A DNA stretch of 64,000 nucleotides from Halarchaeum nitratireducens (GCF_014647155.1 NZ_BMOQ01000007.1:124001-188000), one strand, 5' to 3'. Counted from the first letter of the stretch, positions 34,391-42,931 are shown. The notes: a model not told the origin generated them from the sequence alone. Numbers and translations are program-made.

Positions 34391-34543
34391 CTAGCGGAGG
34401 TCGATTCTCGCGATCTCCTCGGAACAGCAGGCCGGACACGTCTCGCTCGCGGACTCCACGATGGTTCCGCAGTGACGACACTCGTAGAACCCGTCTTCGT
34501 CGAGTCGGACGCCCAGTTCCCACAGCCGTACGAGGGCCCTCAT
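34391..34543 (-). CDS. Small zinc-ribbon (rubrerythrin-like domain) protein
   Basis: This 50-residue protein reads MRALVRLWELGVRLDEDGFY, then ECRHCG and CPACCSEEIARIDLR. It has two CxxC knuckles (C22/C25 and C36/C39), as in the short rubredoxin-like zinc ribbons common in haloarchaea. Many haloarchaea carry such tiny proteins next to regulators. It is convergent with the Lrp gene, with its stop 16 bp away. Its partner is unknown. Confidence 0.75.
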   Translation of the reverse strand: MRALVRLWELGVRLDEDGFYECRHCGTIVESASETCPACCSEEIARIDLR

Positions 34544-34643
34544 GAGACACACCTACCAGTAAGTACTCTGTGGGTATCGTTATCTATCCGATGGGACGGA
34601 TCGCTGTGCAGTCTATCGGTTTTCATCGTCACGTTCGGTCGGC

Positions 34644-35321
34644 TTACTGCTCGGTGTCCGTCCCGGTGAACGTCCGGAGGATCCCGTCTGTCGCGCCTTC
34701 CCGTGAGAAGACGGTGAGGAGGTCACCGGCCTCAACGATGGTCCCGCCCCGGGGTGTTACGACGGTCTCACCGCGCTCGACGGCGACGACGAGGACATCC
34801 TCCGGGATGAGGTCGGCGCCGTCGGCTTCGTGGAGGGATTTCCCGGCGATGGGTGCGGTGTCGGTGACCGTGACCTCGAACACCTCGGCCCCACCGGCGA
34901 GGGACATGAAGTCCTTGATCGCGGGACGCTGGACGGCTCGAAAGAGATATTCGGCGATGAGGCGCTGGGGGTTCTCGAGGACGTTCGCGCCGATCTGGCG
35001 GAAGACGTTCATGTGCTCGGGATTCTGGACGACGGTGACGAGCGAGGGGATCTCGAACTCCTTCGCGAGCAGGAGGCACATGATGTTGGTCGCATCCTCG
35101 TCGGTCGTGCATATGATCGCGTCGGCCTGTGCAGCACCTGCATCTTCGAGTGTTTCCTTCTCCGTTGCGTCCGCGTTGATGACGAGACAGTCGTGTCTGC
35201 GACCGGCGCGGTCTGCGACGTCCGGGTCGCGTTCGATGACGACGACTTCGTTCTGTGTCTGTTCAGCTAGCTCAAGGACTTGCGAGCCGATATTGCCCGC
35301 GCCGACGATGATGACGTACAT
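34644..35321 (-). CDS. trkA: Trk potassium uptake regulatory subunit TrkA
   Basis: This 225-residue, single RCK protein has the NAD-binding Rossmann start MYVIIVGAGNIGSQVLELAE (GxGxxG), E30 at the end of strand 2, ATEKETLEDAGAAQADAII and a C-terminal TrkA_C domain (about 145-215, EVTVTDTAPIAGKSLHEADG). It gates the TrkH channel in response to nucleotides. It is downstream of trkH and a small membrane gene in the same direction. The C-terminal domain resembles that of the Lrp-TrkA_C protein encoded nearby. Confidence 0.93.
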   Translation of the reverse strand: MYVIIVGAGNIGSQVLELAEQTQNEVVVIERDPDVADRAGRRHDCLVINADATEKETLEDAGAAQADAIICTTDEDATNIMCLLLAKEFEIPSLVTVVQNPEHMNVFRQIGANVLENPQRLIAEYLFRAVQRPAIKDFMSLAGGAEVFEVTVTDTAPIAGKSLHEADGADLIPEDVLVVAVERGETVVTPRGGTIVEAGDLLTVFSREGATDGILRTFTGTDTEQ

Positions 35322-35358
35322 GGATTGTGTGGTTGTGAGTTAGTCGTAGTCGATGCTG

Positions 35359-35565
35359 TCAGGGCCGCCGCACCCAACGGTAGACGGGGTAGGTTGCGAC
35401 GGCGACGACGTAGAGGGCTGCGGCACCGAGAATGGCCGGATGCCGGCCGAGGGTGGCGCCGGCGGCGACGAGTGCGAGACCGACGACGATGAGTGCGTCC
35501 ACGATGGAGTCGTCACCGCCGAACTCGCGGAACTGCCGGATGACCGGCCAGTTTCGGAGGCTCAT
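35359..35565 (-). CDS. Small membrane protein encoded between trkH and trkA
   Basis: This 68-residue protein, MSLRNWPVIRQFREFGGDDS followed by two helices (IVDALIVVGLALVAAGATLG and ILGAAALYVVAVATYPVYRW), is coupled to trkH by an ATGA overlap. Upstream in-frame sequence is antisense to trkH, so the ATG at 35565 is the start. Its position inside the trk operon suggests an accessory role in K+ uptake. I recognise no family beyond a small haloarchaeal membrane protein. Confidence 0.72.
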   Translation of the reverse strand: MSLRNWPVIRQFREFGGDDSIVDALIVVGLALVAAGATLGRHPAILGAAALYVVAVATYPVYRWVRRP

Positions 35566-37139
35566 TGGAAGACACCCTCGCGGTAGAGGAGGCCGCGGAG
35601 TAAGACGAGCACGGGGATGATTTCGAGGCGGCCGATCCACATGTTGAAGAGGAAGGTCACCTTCGCGGGCGTCGGCATTTCGGGGCCGGTAATGCCCGCC
35701 GAGAGTCCGACGTTCCCCTGCGCGCTCGCGATCTCGAAGAGGACGTTCGGAAGCGTGAACGACGAGTCGACGGTGAGCATGAGGACGAACGCACCGACGG
35801 CGAGGAAGATGAACCAGAGGAACGTGATGATGGCGGCCTCCTCGAACTCCCGGGCGGCTTCCTGATCGTCGAGCTTCCGGTTCCCGAGATCGAAGTGCGT
35901 CACGGCGGTCTGTGGCAGAAAGACGTTCCGGATGCGGTAGGCGGTCCCCTTTGTGAGCGTGGCGAGACGGACGAGTTTGATGCCGCCGACGGTCGACCCC
36001 GCAGCCGCCCCGACTACCATCCCGATTGCGACCGTCACCTGCGCGGCCATCGACCACTGCGTTCCGAGCGAGTTGGCCGTCTGGAAGCCCGTACAGGAAG
36101 CCGCCGAGACGAACTGGAAGACGCCGTACCGGACCGACTGGAAGAGCGCCGCCGCGTTCCCGGTGAGCGTGGTACCGAGGAAGGTGACCGTCTCCGTCGA
36201 CTGATACACGCCCTGGCTGTAGATGATGGCGACGAGGAATGCCGACAGGAGTCCGAAGAAACCGAATACCCAGCGCGTCTGGAGGTCCTCGTACAGCTGG
36301 GAGAGGTCGCCACGGAGGACGAGGTAGTGGACGGGGAACGCGATGCTCCCGAGCACCATAATGGGAAGAAGTGCGAAATCAATGAGGGGGCTGTCGTAGG
36401 TCGCAATAGAGCCGTCCGTGATCGAGAACCCGCCGGTGGCGAGCCCAGTCATCGCATGGTTGATTGCGTCCCACATCGGCATTCCCGCCAGCCACAACAC
36501 CAGGATGGAGAAGACGGTGAAGAGGAGGAAGATCCACCAGATGGTGCGGACCGTCGAGACGATGCTCGGGTGGATCTTCTCGGAGCGTGCCTCCGACTCG
36601 TAAAGCGTCAGGCTCCCCGACCCTGGGCGTGCGAGAATCGCCGTCGTCAACACGATGACGCCGACACCGCCGATCCATTCGATGAACGACCGCCACCACT
36701 GCAGGACGTGCGGGAGTTCGGACTCGTTCACGCTCATCGTGAGTCCCGTACCCGTGAAGCCGCTAAGGCTTTCGAAGACTGCGTTCAGCGCGGAGAGGTG
36801 TGCCGCCGTCGTCTCCGAGAGGAGCGGCGCCCCGAAGAGTGCAAATCGCTGTGTCCACGCGACGAGGAGAAACGGAAGTGCACCGAAGATGGCGACGAGG
36901 AACCAACCGCTCGCCGCGATCATCATCCCGTGGAGCTTCCCCGGCTCGGCAGCGCCAGCGAACCGACGGGTGAGTGCGGTTCCGATTCCGAGTGGAAGGA
37001 CCGCCGAGACGAGGAGTGCAGGAACTGCGTAGAGCTCGTGCCAGACGAGGGTGACCGGGAGCGACAGCAGCGGCATCACGGAGAACGCCTGAAAGATTCG
37101 GCCGAGATCCCGGCCGATCGTCGCAGAGGACTCCTGCAT
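35562..37139 (-). CDS. trkH: Trk potassium uptake channel subunit TrkH
   Basis: This 525-residue membrane protein carries the four TrkH pore segments. The filter-like regions are readable as SLSGFTGTGLTM (about 126-137), TGLATGGFSI, SAASCTGFQTANS and 'SAQGNVGLSAG', each with the TGF/NVG-type glycine of Trk/Ktr filters. It forms the K+ translocating pore, controlled by TrkA. A TATA-like CCTATATATG lies about 65 bp upstream at 37202-37211. It leads the trkH-small membrane gene-trkA operon. Confidence 0.94.
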   Translation of the reverse strand: MQESSATIGRDLGRIFQAFSVMPLLSLPVTLVWHELYAVPALLVSAVLPLGIGTALTRRFAGAAEPGKLHGMMIAASGWFLVAIFGALPFLLVAWTQRFALFGAPLLSETTAAHLSALNAVFESLSGFTGTGLTMSVNESELPHVLQWWRSFIEWIGGVGVIVLTTAILARPGSGSLTLYESEARSEKIHPSIVSTVRTIWWIFLLFTVFSILVLWLAGMPMWDAINHAMTGLATGGFSITDGSIATYDSPLIDFALLPIMVLGSIAFPVHYLVLRGDLSQLYEDLQTRWVFGFFGLLSAFLVAIIYSQGVYQSTETVTFLGTTLTGNAAALFQSVRYGVFQFVSAASCTGFQTANSLGTQWSMAAQVTVAIGMVVGAAAGSTVGGIKLVRLATLTKGTAYRIRNVFLPQTAVTHFDLGNRKLDDQEAAREFEEAAIITFLWFIFLAVGAFVLMLTVDSSFTLPNVLFEIASAQGNVGLSAGITGPEMPTPAKVTFLFNMWIGRLEIIPVLVLLRGLLYREGVFQ

Positions 37140-37265
37140 GCCCCGTCCGTACTAAGAGCCGAAACAAATACCTACCGATGCCGGTCGTCAGTACACAACT
37201 CCTATATATGCCTGGTTTCTCTGAGAGAAAAATACACCACCCATATTTGGCAATCAGCAAATCTC

Positions 37266-37553
37266 ATGTGCGGGGACCTGGTATACTGTGATATGGGAAC
37301 AGATGATAAATCGGAGGATACCCTTCCCTCTATCGAGGGAATCCTCGACGACGAAATCGGGGGCAGGGACAACGTCGAGCGATACAGCATCATTGAACGC
37401 ACGCGCCACGAAGCAGAAGTCATTCTTTTCGAGGAAGACGAGACGGGTGCGATCAAGCAAGCACTCTACCAAGTCGACATCACCAACGCACTTGATGGCG
37501 GGGACTACCACGTCCACTGGACATTCATCGGCTACCGTGGCAACGGTGAGTGA
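37266..37553 (+). CDS. Small acidic protein of unknown function
   Basis: This 95-residue protein starts at an ATG at 37266 (MCGDLVYCDMGTDDKSEDTL), or possibly at 37293 (MGTDDKSEDTLPS). It has SIIERTRHEAEVILFEEDET and YHVHWTFIGYRGNGE. The strand-helix pattern and single-domain size fit a small cytosolic binding domain, but I do not recognise the family. It is divergent from trkH and shares the AT-rich promoter area at 37200-37250. Confidence 0.55.
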   Translation: MCGDLVYCDMGTDDKSEDTLPSIEGILDDEIGGRDNVERYSIIERTRHEAEVILFEEDETGAIKQALYQVDITNALDGGDYHVHWTFIGYRGNGE

Positions 37554-37863
37554 GAATCTGCGGGGACTCCCTCTAGCGGCATCTCTCACCGGGAACCCCG
37601 AGTAGGTCCGTCGATCTCGGAATCGCTCGTGCCGTCGCCCGCTCGGACACCCGCCTTCGCTTCCGGCAGCGCACAGTCTCGTCATTGACTTCGGCTTCCG
37701 AGAGACTGTCAGCCTCACTAGCTGCCGCTCGCTCCGCGGATGATTTCCAAGGGCGCTTCTCGGAATCCCACGGCTGAAGTTCAGGCCGAGTGCAACGACC
37801 CCATGGTCTCGAGACGCAGACGGTCCACCCCAAGAGATACTCCGACCCTCTGCAAATTCCGGG
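37554..37863. other. Intergenic stretch without a recognised gene
   Basis: These 310 bp between the small acidic protein and the BASS transporter gene hold no credible gene. GGAATCCCACGGCTGAAG (37762-37779) resembles the right end of some haloarchaeal IS1341/TnpB-type elements, but no transposase sequence precedes it, so this is only a hint. Confidence 0.35.
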
Positions 37864-38772
37864 TCAGTTGCGCGTCGCCAACTGCGCGATTGCGGCGCTG
37901 GTCACCATTTCGACGATGCCGAAGCAGACTGCGGGGAGCGCAGCAATTGCGGGGAAGCCGGCGGCGACGACGAGCGCGGCGGCGACGGCGAAGTCGCGCA
38001 TTCCGACGGAAAACGTCCCGGCGAGGCGTTCGGCGTGCGTCGCGTCCGCGATGCGTGTGACGCTCCACCCGAGGCCGTAGCCGAGGAGGTTCAGCGTGAA
38101 CGCGCCGGTAACGACGAGCGCCAGATGGGGAGTGACCGCACGGAGATGGGTGGCATTCGCGGCGGCGACCCCGCCGATGATCAGGACGACCATCACGGAC
38201 GCGATACTCGTGTAGTAGTCGTCGTAGTGCACGACGACGCGCTCGTAGCGCGAGCGGGCGAGTACTGCGGTCACCATCGGGAGGACGACGGCGACGAGGA
38301 GTTCGGAGACGAGGCGCCCGCTATCGACGTGGACCGCCTTACCAAGTAGCGTGATGACGGAAGCGGGCGTGTAAAGGACGCTCACGACGCCGATAGCGAC
38401 GAGCGAAATCGAGGAGAGCGCAATATCACCGTCGGCGAGCGCGGTCATCGTCGGGGAGACGAGTTCGGGTGTAACCGCGCCGAGGAGAACGAACCCCGCC
38501 GTAAGCGTAGGTGAGAGTCCCAGGACGGTGGCGATGGTGAACGCGAGAAGCGGCATTGCGAGATGTGCGAGGAGGACGCCTGCGAGGACGCGTCGGTCAA
38601 CCGCACGGACGTCCTCGATCGAGAGGAGGAGTGAGGTGCTTCCGACCATCACGACGAGAATCGGTGTGGTCGCCTGCGTCACCACGCGCAGCGATGGTAC
38701 GAGTACACCGAGGAGGACGGCGAGGATGACCCACCCGATGAGGTACTCGTCGATCAGGCGTGTCAAGCGCAC
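37864..38772 (-). CDS. Bile acid:sodium symporter (BASS) family transporter
   Basis: This 302-residue membrane protein has about nine or ten helices. The pattern LGVLVPSLRVVTQATTPILV, SIEDVRAVDRRVLAGVLLAH, LLGAVTPELVSPTMTALADG and 'VGMRDFAVAAALVVAA' corresponds to the BASS/SBF fold, with the crossing-helix motifs around PELVSPTM and GMRDFAVA. The family carries organic anions such as keto acids with Na+; the substrate is not evident. It is a single gene. Confidence 0.82.
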   Translation of the reverse strand: MRLTRLIDEYLIGWVILAVLLGVLVPSLRVVTQATTPILVVMVGSTSLLLSIEDVRAVDRRVLAGVLLAHLAMPLLAFTIATVLGLSPTLTAGFVLLGAVTPELVSPTMTALADGDIALSSISLVAIGVVSVLYTPASVITLLGKAVHVDSGRLVSELLVAVVLPMVTAVLARSRYERVVVHYDDYYTSIASVMVVLIIGGVAAANATHLRAVTPHLALVVTGAFTLNLLGYGLGWSVTRIADATHAERLAGTFSVGMRDFAVAAALVVAAGFPAIAALPAVCFGIVEMVTSAAIAQLATRN

Positions 38773-38911
38773 ACTGGGGTTTGCTGGAGTGCGGTTGAAT
38801 CGGTGCCGGTTCTACTGACCGGGATTTGCACTCCCCTGAAGCCTCGACGAGTGACGCTTTCAGTGAATTGTTTTATTATCCGATGGCGGATTGGCAGAAG
38901 ATTGCCACTGT

Positions 38912-39200
38912 CTAATTCTGAACCCCCTCGATTGGCGTCTTTCCGTCGAGATCTTGGTGCGGTCTCTAACGGTTGTAGTAGTGCGGGAATCGTTCAAGCT
39001 ATTCGCGTATACTCGACCGACTGCCCACCCACGAGCTATGGCAGTAGTCGGCGCGCATTTTGAGGGTGTAAAACCACTTCTCGATGAAGTTCCGCTCAGT
39101 ATAGTTGATCCGACCCCTCAATCCTAATCGACTAAGAGCAGTCCGATAGCCAAATTGGTCAACGAGAGGTACAGTGTCTGAGAGGTCGTATTGGACTAAC
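38912..39200 (-). pseudogene. IS6-family transposase remnant (C-terminal part, two in-frame stops)
   Basis: On the minus strand the text reads VPLVDQFGYRTALSRLGLRG, then RINYTERNFIEKWFYTLKMR, HSSWVGSRSSIRE, stop, LERFPHYYNR, stop, RPHQDLDGKTPIE. This is the C-terminal end of the DDE domain of haloarchaeal IS6-type transposases (GRxxYTERNxIEKWFxTxKMR...SWVGSR...HYYNxxRPHQALxGKTP). The two stop codons inside YYN/RPHQ show that it is inactive. The N-terminal half and the terminal inverted repeats are not found, and it is cut at about 39200 by the next gene. Confidence 0.85.
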
Positions 39201-39272
39201 CGCCCGGGCCCGACGGAGGGTTCGTGTCGCGACGTGGTAGAATCCCACGGGGCTGAGGCCCGACCTTGCCTC

Positions 39273-40595
39273 TCAGTCACCCTGGGCGAACCGTTCTCGG
39301 AGTGCGGCTTCACGCGTCTCGAACTGCTCGATGTCGGCCCGAAGGTCGCGCTCAACGCGTTCGACTTGGGCGAGCGCGGCGTGGTCGTCGAGACCAGTCT
39401 GACCATCGTCCCTCGTCGCCTCACTCACCTGTTGTCGGTACGTCCGCGTGAGTCGATCGAGCGTGCCTGCGGGGTTGAACAGGATGTCGTTAGCAACCCG
39501 AACGTACCGGTCGAGTGCCGCGCCCTCCTTACCGGTGTAGAAGTGGGTGAGGGCGTGCGTCGCGCCCGTGTGGAGTGTCCACATGTCGATCTCGAAGGGA
39601 TCGTCGGCCTCGGCACGGGCGTCGCTGGCCGCGCGCTCAGCGAGGTAGTCGGGGAAGTCGAGGAGGGCGTAGAAGGTCTCGACGTCGAAGGGCACCTCGC
39701 GGAGGTCGAGCGTGATCTCGCGGGCATCAGTGATGAAGGCCGCGAGGTCGTCAGCGACGATCTGGAGTTGGCCGAGGAGGCGCTCCCACCAGGTCTCGAA
39801 GGACTGGACGTCCCCGACGTGCTTGACGGTTCGGCGATCCGTCAGCGCGTGGATCGAGTTCGCGCAGTAGGAGTCCTGTGCGAACCCCTCGACGTAGACC
39901 GCGTGGCCGCCGAAGAAGTCGTAGCCGGAGGAGAACCCGACCGCGATCGGTTCTTCGCGCCCCGGGAGCGTGACGGAGAGGCCGTCGAAGAGGACGTCCA
40001 TGTGGACCTCGCCGCCACCACGGTACTGTCTGATCGCGCCGAAGATGGCGTCGCCGAGCGGCCGGCCGTCGATCGTCTTCTCGGCGACGACGGCTTCGAG
40101 AGGCGTGTAGACGTCGTGGGGGTTGATGATCGCATAGCTATCCGTCGGCACGTGGAAGAGCGGGTCGACGCCGCGCGCGCGTGGGCGGCGAGACGCTCCG
40201 GATAGAGGGCGGACGCGGACTCGCGGACAGCGCGGGGGCAGTCGACCGCGGCGATGCCGGGTGCGGAGGCGCGCGAGCTGGCGACGTTTGCGCGACGTGA
40301 GCGTGTTCCCGCGTGCATCCCGCTTCCACCCGATCTCACTGGAGAGCCCGCGATCGTGTCGGCCTTCGGTGAGCGGTGGGCCCGTCCGCTCGACGGTCTC
40401 CTCCTCGTCGAACCCCGTGTAGAGTCGTCCACGGTGGTCGATCCGGTACTCATCGATGACGAGCCCGCACTCGACGCACGCCGTTTCGCCGCCGTCGGTC
40501 GCCGTGTCGCCTTCGCACTCCGGGCACCCCGGATCGGTCGGCAGTGTCTGTCCGTCGTCCTCGTCGAACTGTCGCTCGTAGATACGGCTACTCAT
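39273..40595 (-). CDS. Chimeric ORF: TFB N-terminus joined to a plasmid-type (DUF932-like) protein
   Basis: This 440-codon frame starts as transcription factor B (MSSRIYERQFDEDDGQTLPT, zinc ribbon CPEC...CVEC, then GPPLTEGRHDRGLSSEIGW, the B-finger region). From about residue 142 it continues as an unrelated protein, VDPLFHVPTDSYAIINPHDV to the end, with GGEVHMDVLFDGLSV and FFGGHAVYVEGFAQDSYCAN. The second part is of a type common on haloarchaeal plasmids and in integrated elements. The junction is low-complexity Arg/Pro sequence. The second gene has probably lost its own start by deletion. Whether the fusion is translated is unknown. Confidence 0.6.
   Translation of the reverse strand: MSSRIYERQFDEDDGQTLPTDPGCPECEGDTATDGGETACVECGLVIDEYRIDHRGRLYTGFDEEETVERTGPPLTEGRHDRGLSSEIGWKRDARGNTLTSRKRRQLARLRTRHRRGRLPPRCPRVRVRPLSGASRRPRARGVDPLFHVPTDSYAIINPHDVYTPLEAVVAEKTIDGRPLGDAIFGAIRQYRGGGEVHMDVLFDGLSVTLPGREEPIAVGFSSGYDFFGGHAVYVEGFAQDSYCANSIHALTDRRTVKHVGDVQSFETWWERLLGQLQIVADDLAAFITDAREITLDLREVPFDVETFYALLDFPDYLAERAASDARAEADDPFEIDMWTLHTGATHALTHFYTGKEGAALDRYVRVANDILFNPAGTLDRLTRTYRQQVSEATRDDGQTGLDDHAALAQVERVERDLRADIEQFETREAALRERFAQGD
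40170..40595 (-). pseudogene. Truncated, frameshifted transcription initiation factor IIB (TFB)
   Basis: The first about 110 codons are a normal TFB N-terminus up to LTSRKRRQLARLRT. After that the cyclin-fold sequence is missing or shifted. In another frame, at about 40240-40170, CPRAVRESASALYPERLAAH remains, which matches the first cyclin repeat (LPRAVRExAxxLYRxAL). A deletion or indel has thus removed the TFB core. It forms the 5' end of the chimeric frame described separately. Confidence 0.7.
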
Positions 40596-40778
40596 GGTCG
40601 TGTCCGGGACGGCTCTCCGGGCCGCCCCGCGCCCGTCAGGGGCGGCCCACAAACGGCGACTGGAGTCGACCGCAAAGCCAAACCCGGGCACTGATGTCGA
40701 GAGAGACTAGCGAGAGCGCGACCTAGAGAGGAGACATCACTCATCTGCGCTTTTTGTCAGTCGGCAGCCCGGTGTCGC

Positions 40779-41615
40779 GTGTCTGCTACTGCCGTATTTG
40801 AGGAGCGTCTACACGTCCCGCTCCCATCTCTCCCCGAACAGCACCGCATCGCCGACATCCTCTCGACAGTTGATGAGCAAATTCAGCGGACGGACGAGAT
40901 CATCGAGGAAACGGAGGCGTTGAAGCGTGGCCTGATGCAGGGCTTGCTTACGACCGGTCCCGGGGACAACGTGGGGACGACAGAAGCGAGGATCGGGCCG
41001 ATGCCGGTCGAGATTGCCGACAACTGGGAGGTGGACTATTTCGACGACGTGATCGAACTGAATCCCAACGACGACGTGCCAAACGAGGATTCGTTCCCAT
41101 TCCTCCCGATGGACGCGGTGAATGAAGACACCCGTACCGTCGATTACTGGGAAGAACGCGACGCCGAGGACTGCACACGACCTCGATTCCGTAAAGGAGA
41201 TACGGTGTACGCGAAGACCACGCCCTGTACCGAGACCGGGAGGATCGCGTTCATCGAACAGCCCGATGGCCTCGCTTTCGGCTCGACAGAGTTTCTCGTT
41301 TTCCGTGCCCGGGAGGGACTGATGCTCCCCAAGTACGCCTACTACCTTTTGAGCCTCCCGCAGTTCCGTGCCGTCACGGTTTCCCTAATGGAGGGTTCGA
41401 CGGGCCGCCAACGGGTCCCATCCGATACGTTCGAGCAGAACATTCGGATCCCGGTTCCTCCGATGGAGGAGCAGCGGACAATCGTGGAAGCGCTTGACTA
41501 CGTGCAACGACGAAGTGAGCAGGAGCGCGAAACCAAACGGGCCTACCAAGACCTCAAGCGCGGTCTGATGCAGGACCTCCTCACGGGGAAGGCCCGCGTG
41601 AGCGAAGACACGTAG
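40779..41615 (+). pseudogene. Type I restriction specificity subunit HsdS, N-terminally truncated
   Basis: This 278-codon frame begins (GTG) at the end of a first target-recognition domain: VPLPSLPEQHRIADILSTVD, the conserved HsdS spacer helix with EALKRGLMQGLLTTG. A complete second TRD follows (WEVDYFDDVIELNPNDD to GRQRVPSDTFEQNIRIPVPP) and a second helix (YQDLKRGLMQDLLTGKARVS). A normal HsdS has about 400-450 residues, so the first TRD is gone. No hsdM or hsdR is in the window. It could still act as a half-subunit, but it is more likely a relic. Confidence 0.8.
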
Positions 41616-41649
41616 CCGCTCACCCCTCGCTAAGTGCATCCAACTTGGT

Positions 41650-42093
41650 TCAGCGGTCGGTCAGGCGGGCTTCGAGCCGGTCGAGAATCGCCCAGAGTAG
41701 CGGAACTGGCTGTAAACTCCCGAACTCGACCGCGTCGTACTCGTAGTCATCGTCGGCTATCGGACGTTCCTGAGAGTGCGCCCGCTCCTCGACGTGAGGG
41801 TTGGGTTCGTGATGCCACCCGCAGTCGAATCCCGTGGCGTCGCTGTAGTGGAAGGCGAACGCCGGCTCAGCGTCGGCGGTTTCGCCCGCGTACCACCGGA
41901 TCGTCAGTGTTCCCGCATCGGCGTCGCTGCCGAGGACAGTGGGGTCGAGCGTTGCGGCGACGTGGATGAACTGGCCGGGCGGCTCGCCGGTGGCGTGCCG
42001 GACGGCGGGGTGGCGCTCGACCGTGCGTCGAAGTTCGAGGAGGGCGGTATGTGAAGCTTCACCGGGGTCGTAGCCGCCGTCGAACGCGAACAT
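41650..42093 (-). CDS. Protein of unknown function paired with a DUF7342-type HTH gene
   Basis: This 147-residue acidic protein (MFAFDGGYDPGEASHTALLE, then VAATLDPTVLGSDADAG and YDAVEFGSLQPVPLLWAILD) starts 5 bp after the stop of the HTH gene upstream, so the two form an operon. The start at 42093 is chosen over a longer frame that merely overlaps the HTH gene. The pairing of a small HTH protein with an acidic partner resembles regulator or toxin-antitoxin modules of haloarchaeal accessory DNA. I recognise no catalytic motif. Confidence 0.65.
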   Translation of the reverse strand: MFAFDGGYDPGEASHTALLELRRTVERHPAVRHATGEPPGQFIHVAATLDPTVLGSDADAGTLTIRWYAGETADAEPAFAFHYSDATGFDCGWHHEPNPHVEERAHSQERPIADDDYEYDAVEFGSLQPVPLLWAILDRLEARLTDR

Positions 42094-42097
42094 CGCG

Positions 42098-42616
42098 TCA
42101 GGCGGGAGCGGGAGTGCTTCCCGTGTAGTCGGAGTAGTGTTCGATGGCGTCCTCGACGAGTCGAAGACGGTAGGCGATGATGTCCCAGTCGTTGGCAGCT
42201 CGGCGCATCTCGCGGGTCCCCTCGGCGGTGTCCGCGTGGGCGGCCTGCTCGCGGAGGTAGCCGGGGGAGTCGGCGCCGTGCTCGTCCTGCCAGACTTCGA
42301 CCCGCTCTTGCAGGTCACCGCGTAGTTCGAGCAGGTCGTCTCGGTCGCGGCCATCGAGGAGGTCGCGAAGCGCCTGCATGCGCGTGTAGAGCGGGTCGGG
42401 CGCGTACAGGGTCGCGCTCTCCCCGTTGGTGGTCTGGAGAACGTTCATCTCGACGAGACGCTGAAGGTGGTCGCGAGCGGTATTCTCCGCGACGTGTGAG
42501 CGCTCGGCTATCCGGTCCGCCGATTCGGGCTCGGAAACCGTGACGGCGACAGAGCGCACGCGGTCGAACGCGCTCTGGTGTTCTTTCCACCGCTCGACAC
42601 CGACATCCGAGACCAT
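42098..42616 (-). CDS. Winged-HTH protein of DUF7342 type
   Basis: This 172-residue protein has an N-terminal HTH (RVRSVAVTVSEPESADRIAE, then SHVAENTARDHLQRLVEMNV; residues 20-65) and the following YAPDPLYTRMQALRDLLDGR. A helical C-terminal part (REMRRAANDWDIIAYRLRLV) completes the layout of DUF7342 regulators, abundant in Halobacteria. It is co-directional with its acidic partner downstream. Its target is unknown. An AT-rich segment, CAATAGTTCTATTGGG, lies at about 42639-42654 upstream. Confidence 0.78.
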   Translation of the reverse strand: MVSDVGVERWKEHQSAFDRVRSVAVTVSEPESADRIAERSHVAENTARDHLQRLVEMNVLQTTNGESATLYAPDPLYTRMQALRDLLDGRDRDDLLELRGDLQERVEVWQDEHGADSPGYLREQAAHADTAEGTREMRRAANDWDIIAYRLRLVEDAIEHYSDYTGSTPAPA

Positions 42617-42739
42617 ACACGAACGACGAGACAGATTGCAATAGTTCTATTGGGAAGTCGAATAGTTGCATTGAGTGCGGTTCTGCTTTCGGCGGGTGTC
42701 GAACACGCGCAGCGTCGCCCCGAGCGGTGAACCTACGGA

Positions 42740-42931
42740 GTGATTCGAGTGAACTGGCGATTGGTTCTCGCCCCAGTCCGAATCCAGGATTACGTCCTCG
42801 TCGACGAGTTCGTTCACGCGAAGCATCCACACCACTCGGATCGGTTCTGGAACGCCGTTGGAACGGTGCTCCCGGACTACTCGGACCGTCGGCGGTGGTT
42901 GCGTGTCAACGGGAATACGTTGACAGTGTGA
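42740..42931 (+). pseudogene. YgjP-like (M48/DUF45) metallopeptidase remnant
   Basis: The 63 codons read VNWRLVLAPVRIQDYVLVDE, FVHAKHPHHSDRFWNAVGTV, then LPDYSDRRRWLRVNGNTLTV. This is the C-terminal third of YgjP-like metallopeptidases (NWRLILAP...DYVxxHELxHLxHxxHSxxFW...DYxxRRxWLR). The first zinc histidine of HELxH is replaced by Asp (VDEFVH), so the site is broken as well as truncated. In archaea this family often accompanies type I restriction genes, which agrees with the HsdS relic about 1.1 kb to the left. Confidence 0.75.

Noticed and set aside
35895-37553. A 552-codon rightward frame over trkH
   Set aside because: It is antisense to the clear membrane protein TrkH and consists of charged low-complexity sequence. 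Only its last 95 codons, beyond trkH, look like a gene.
37739-37790. Right end of an IS1341/TnpB-type element (GGAATCCCACGGCTGAAG)
   Set aside because: Only one short match to the typical end sequence was noticed. No TnpB coding sequence or left end is present nearby, so no element is annotated.
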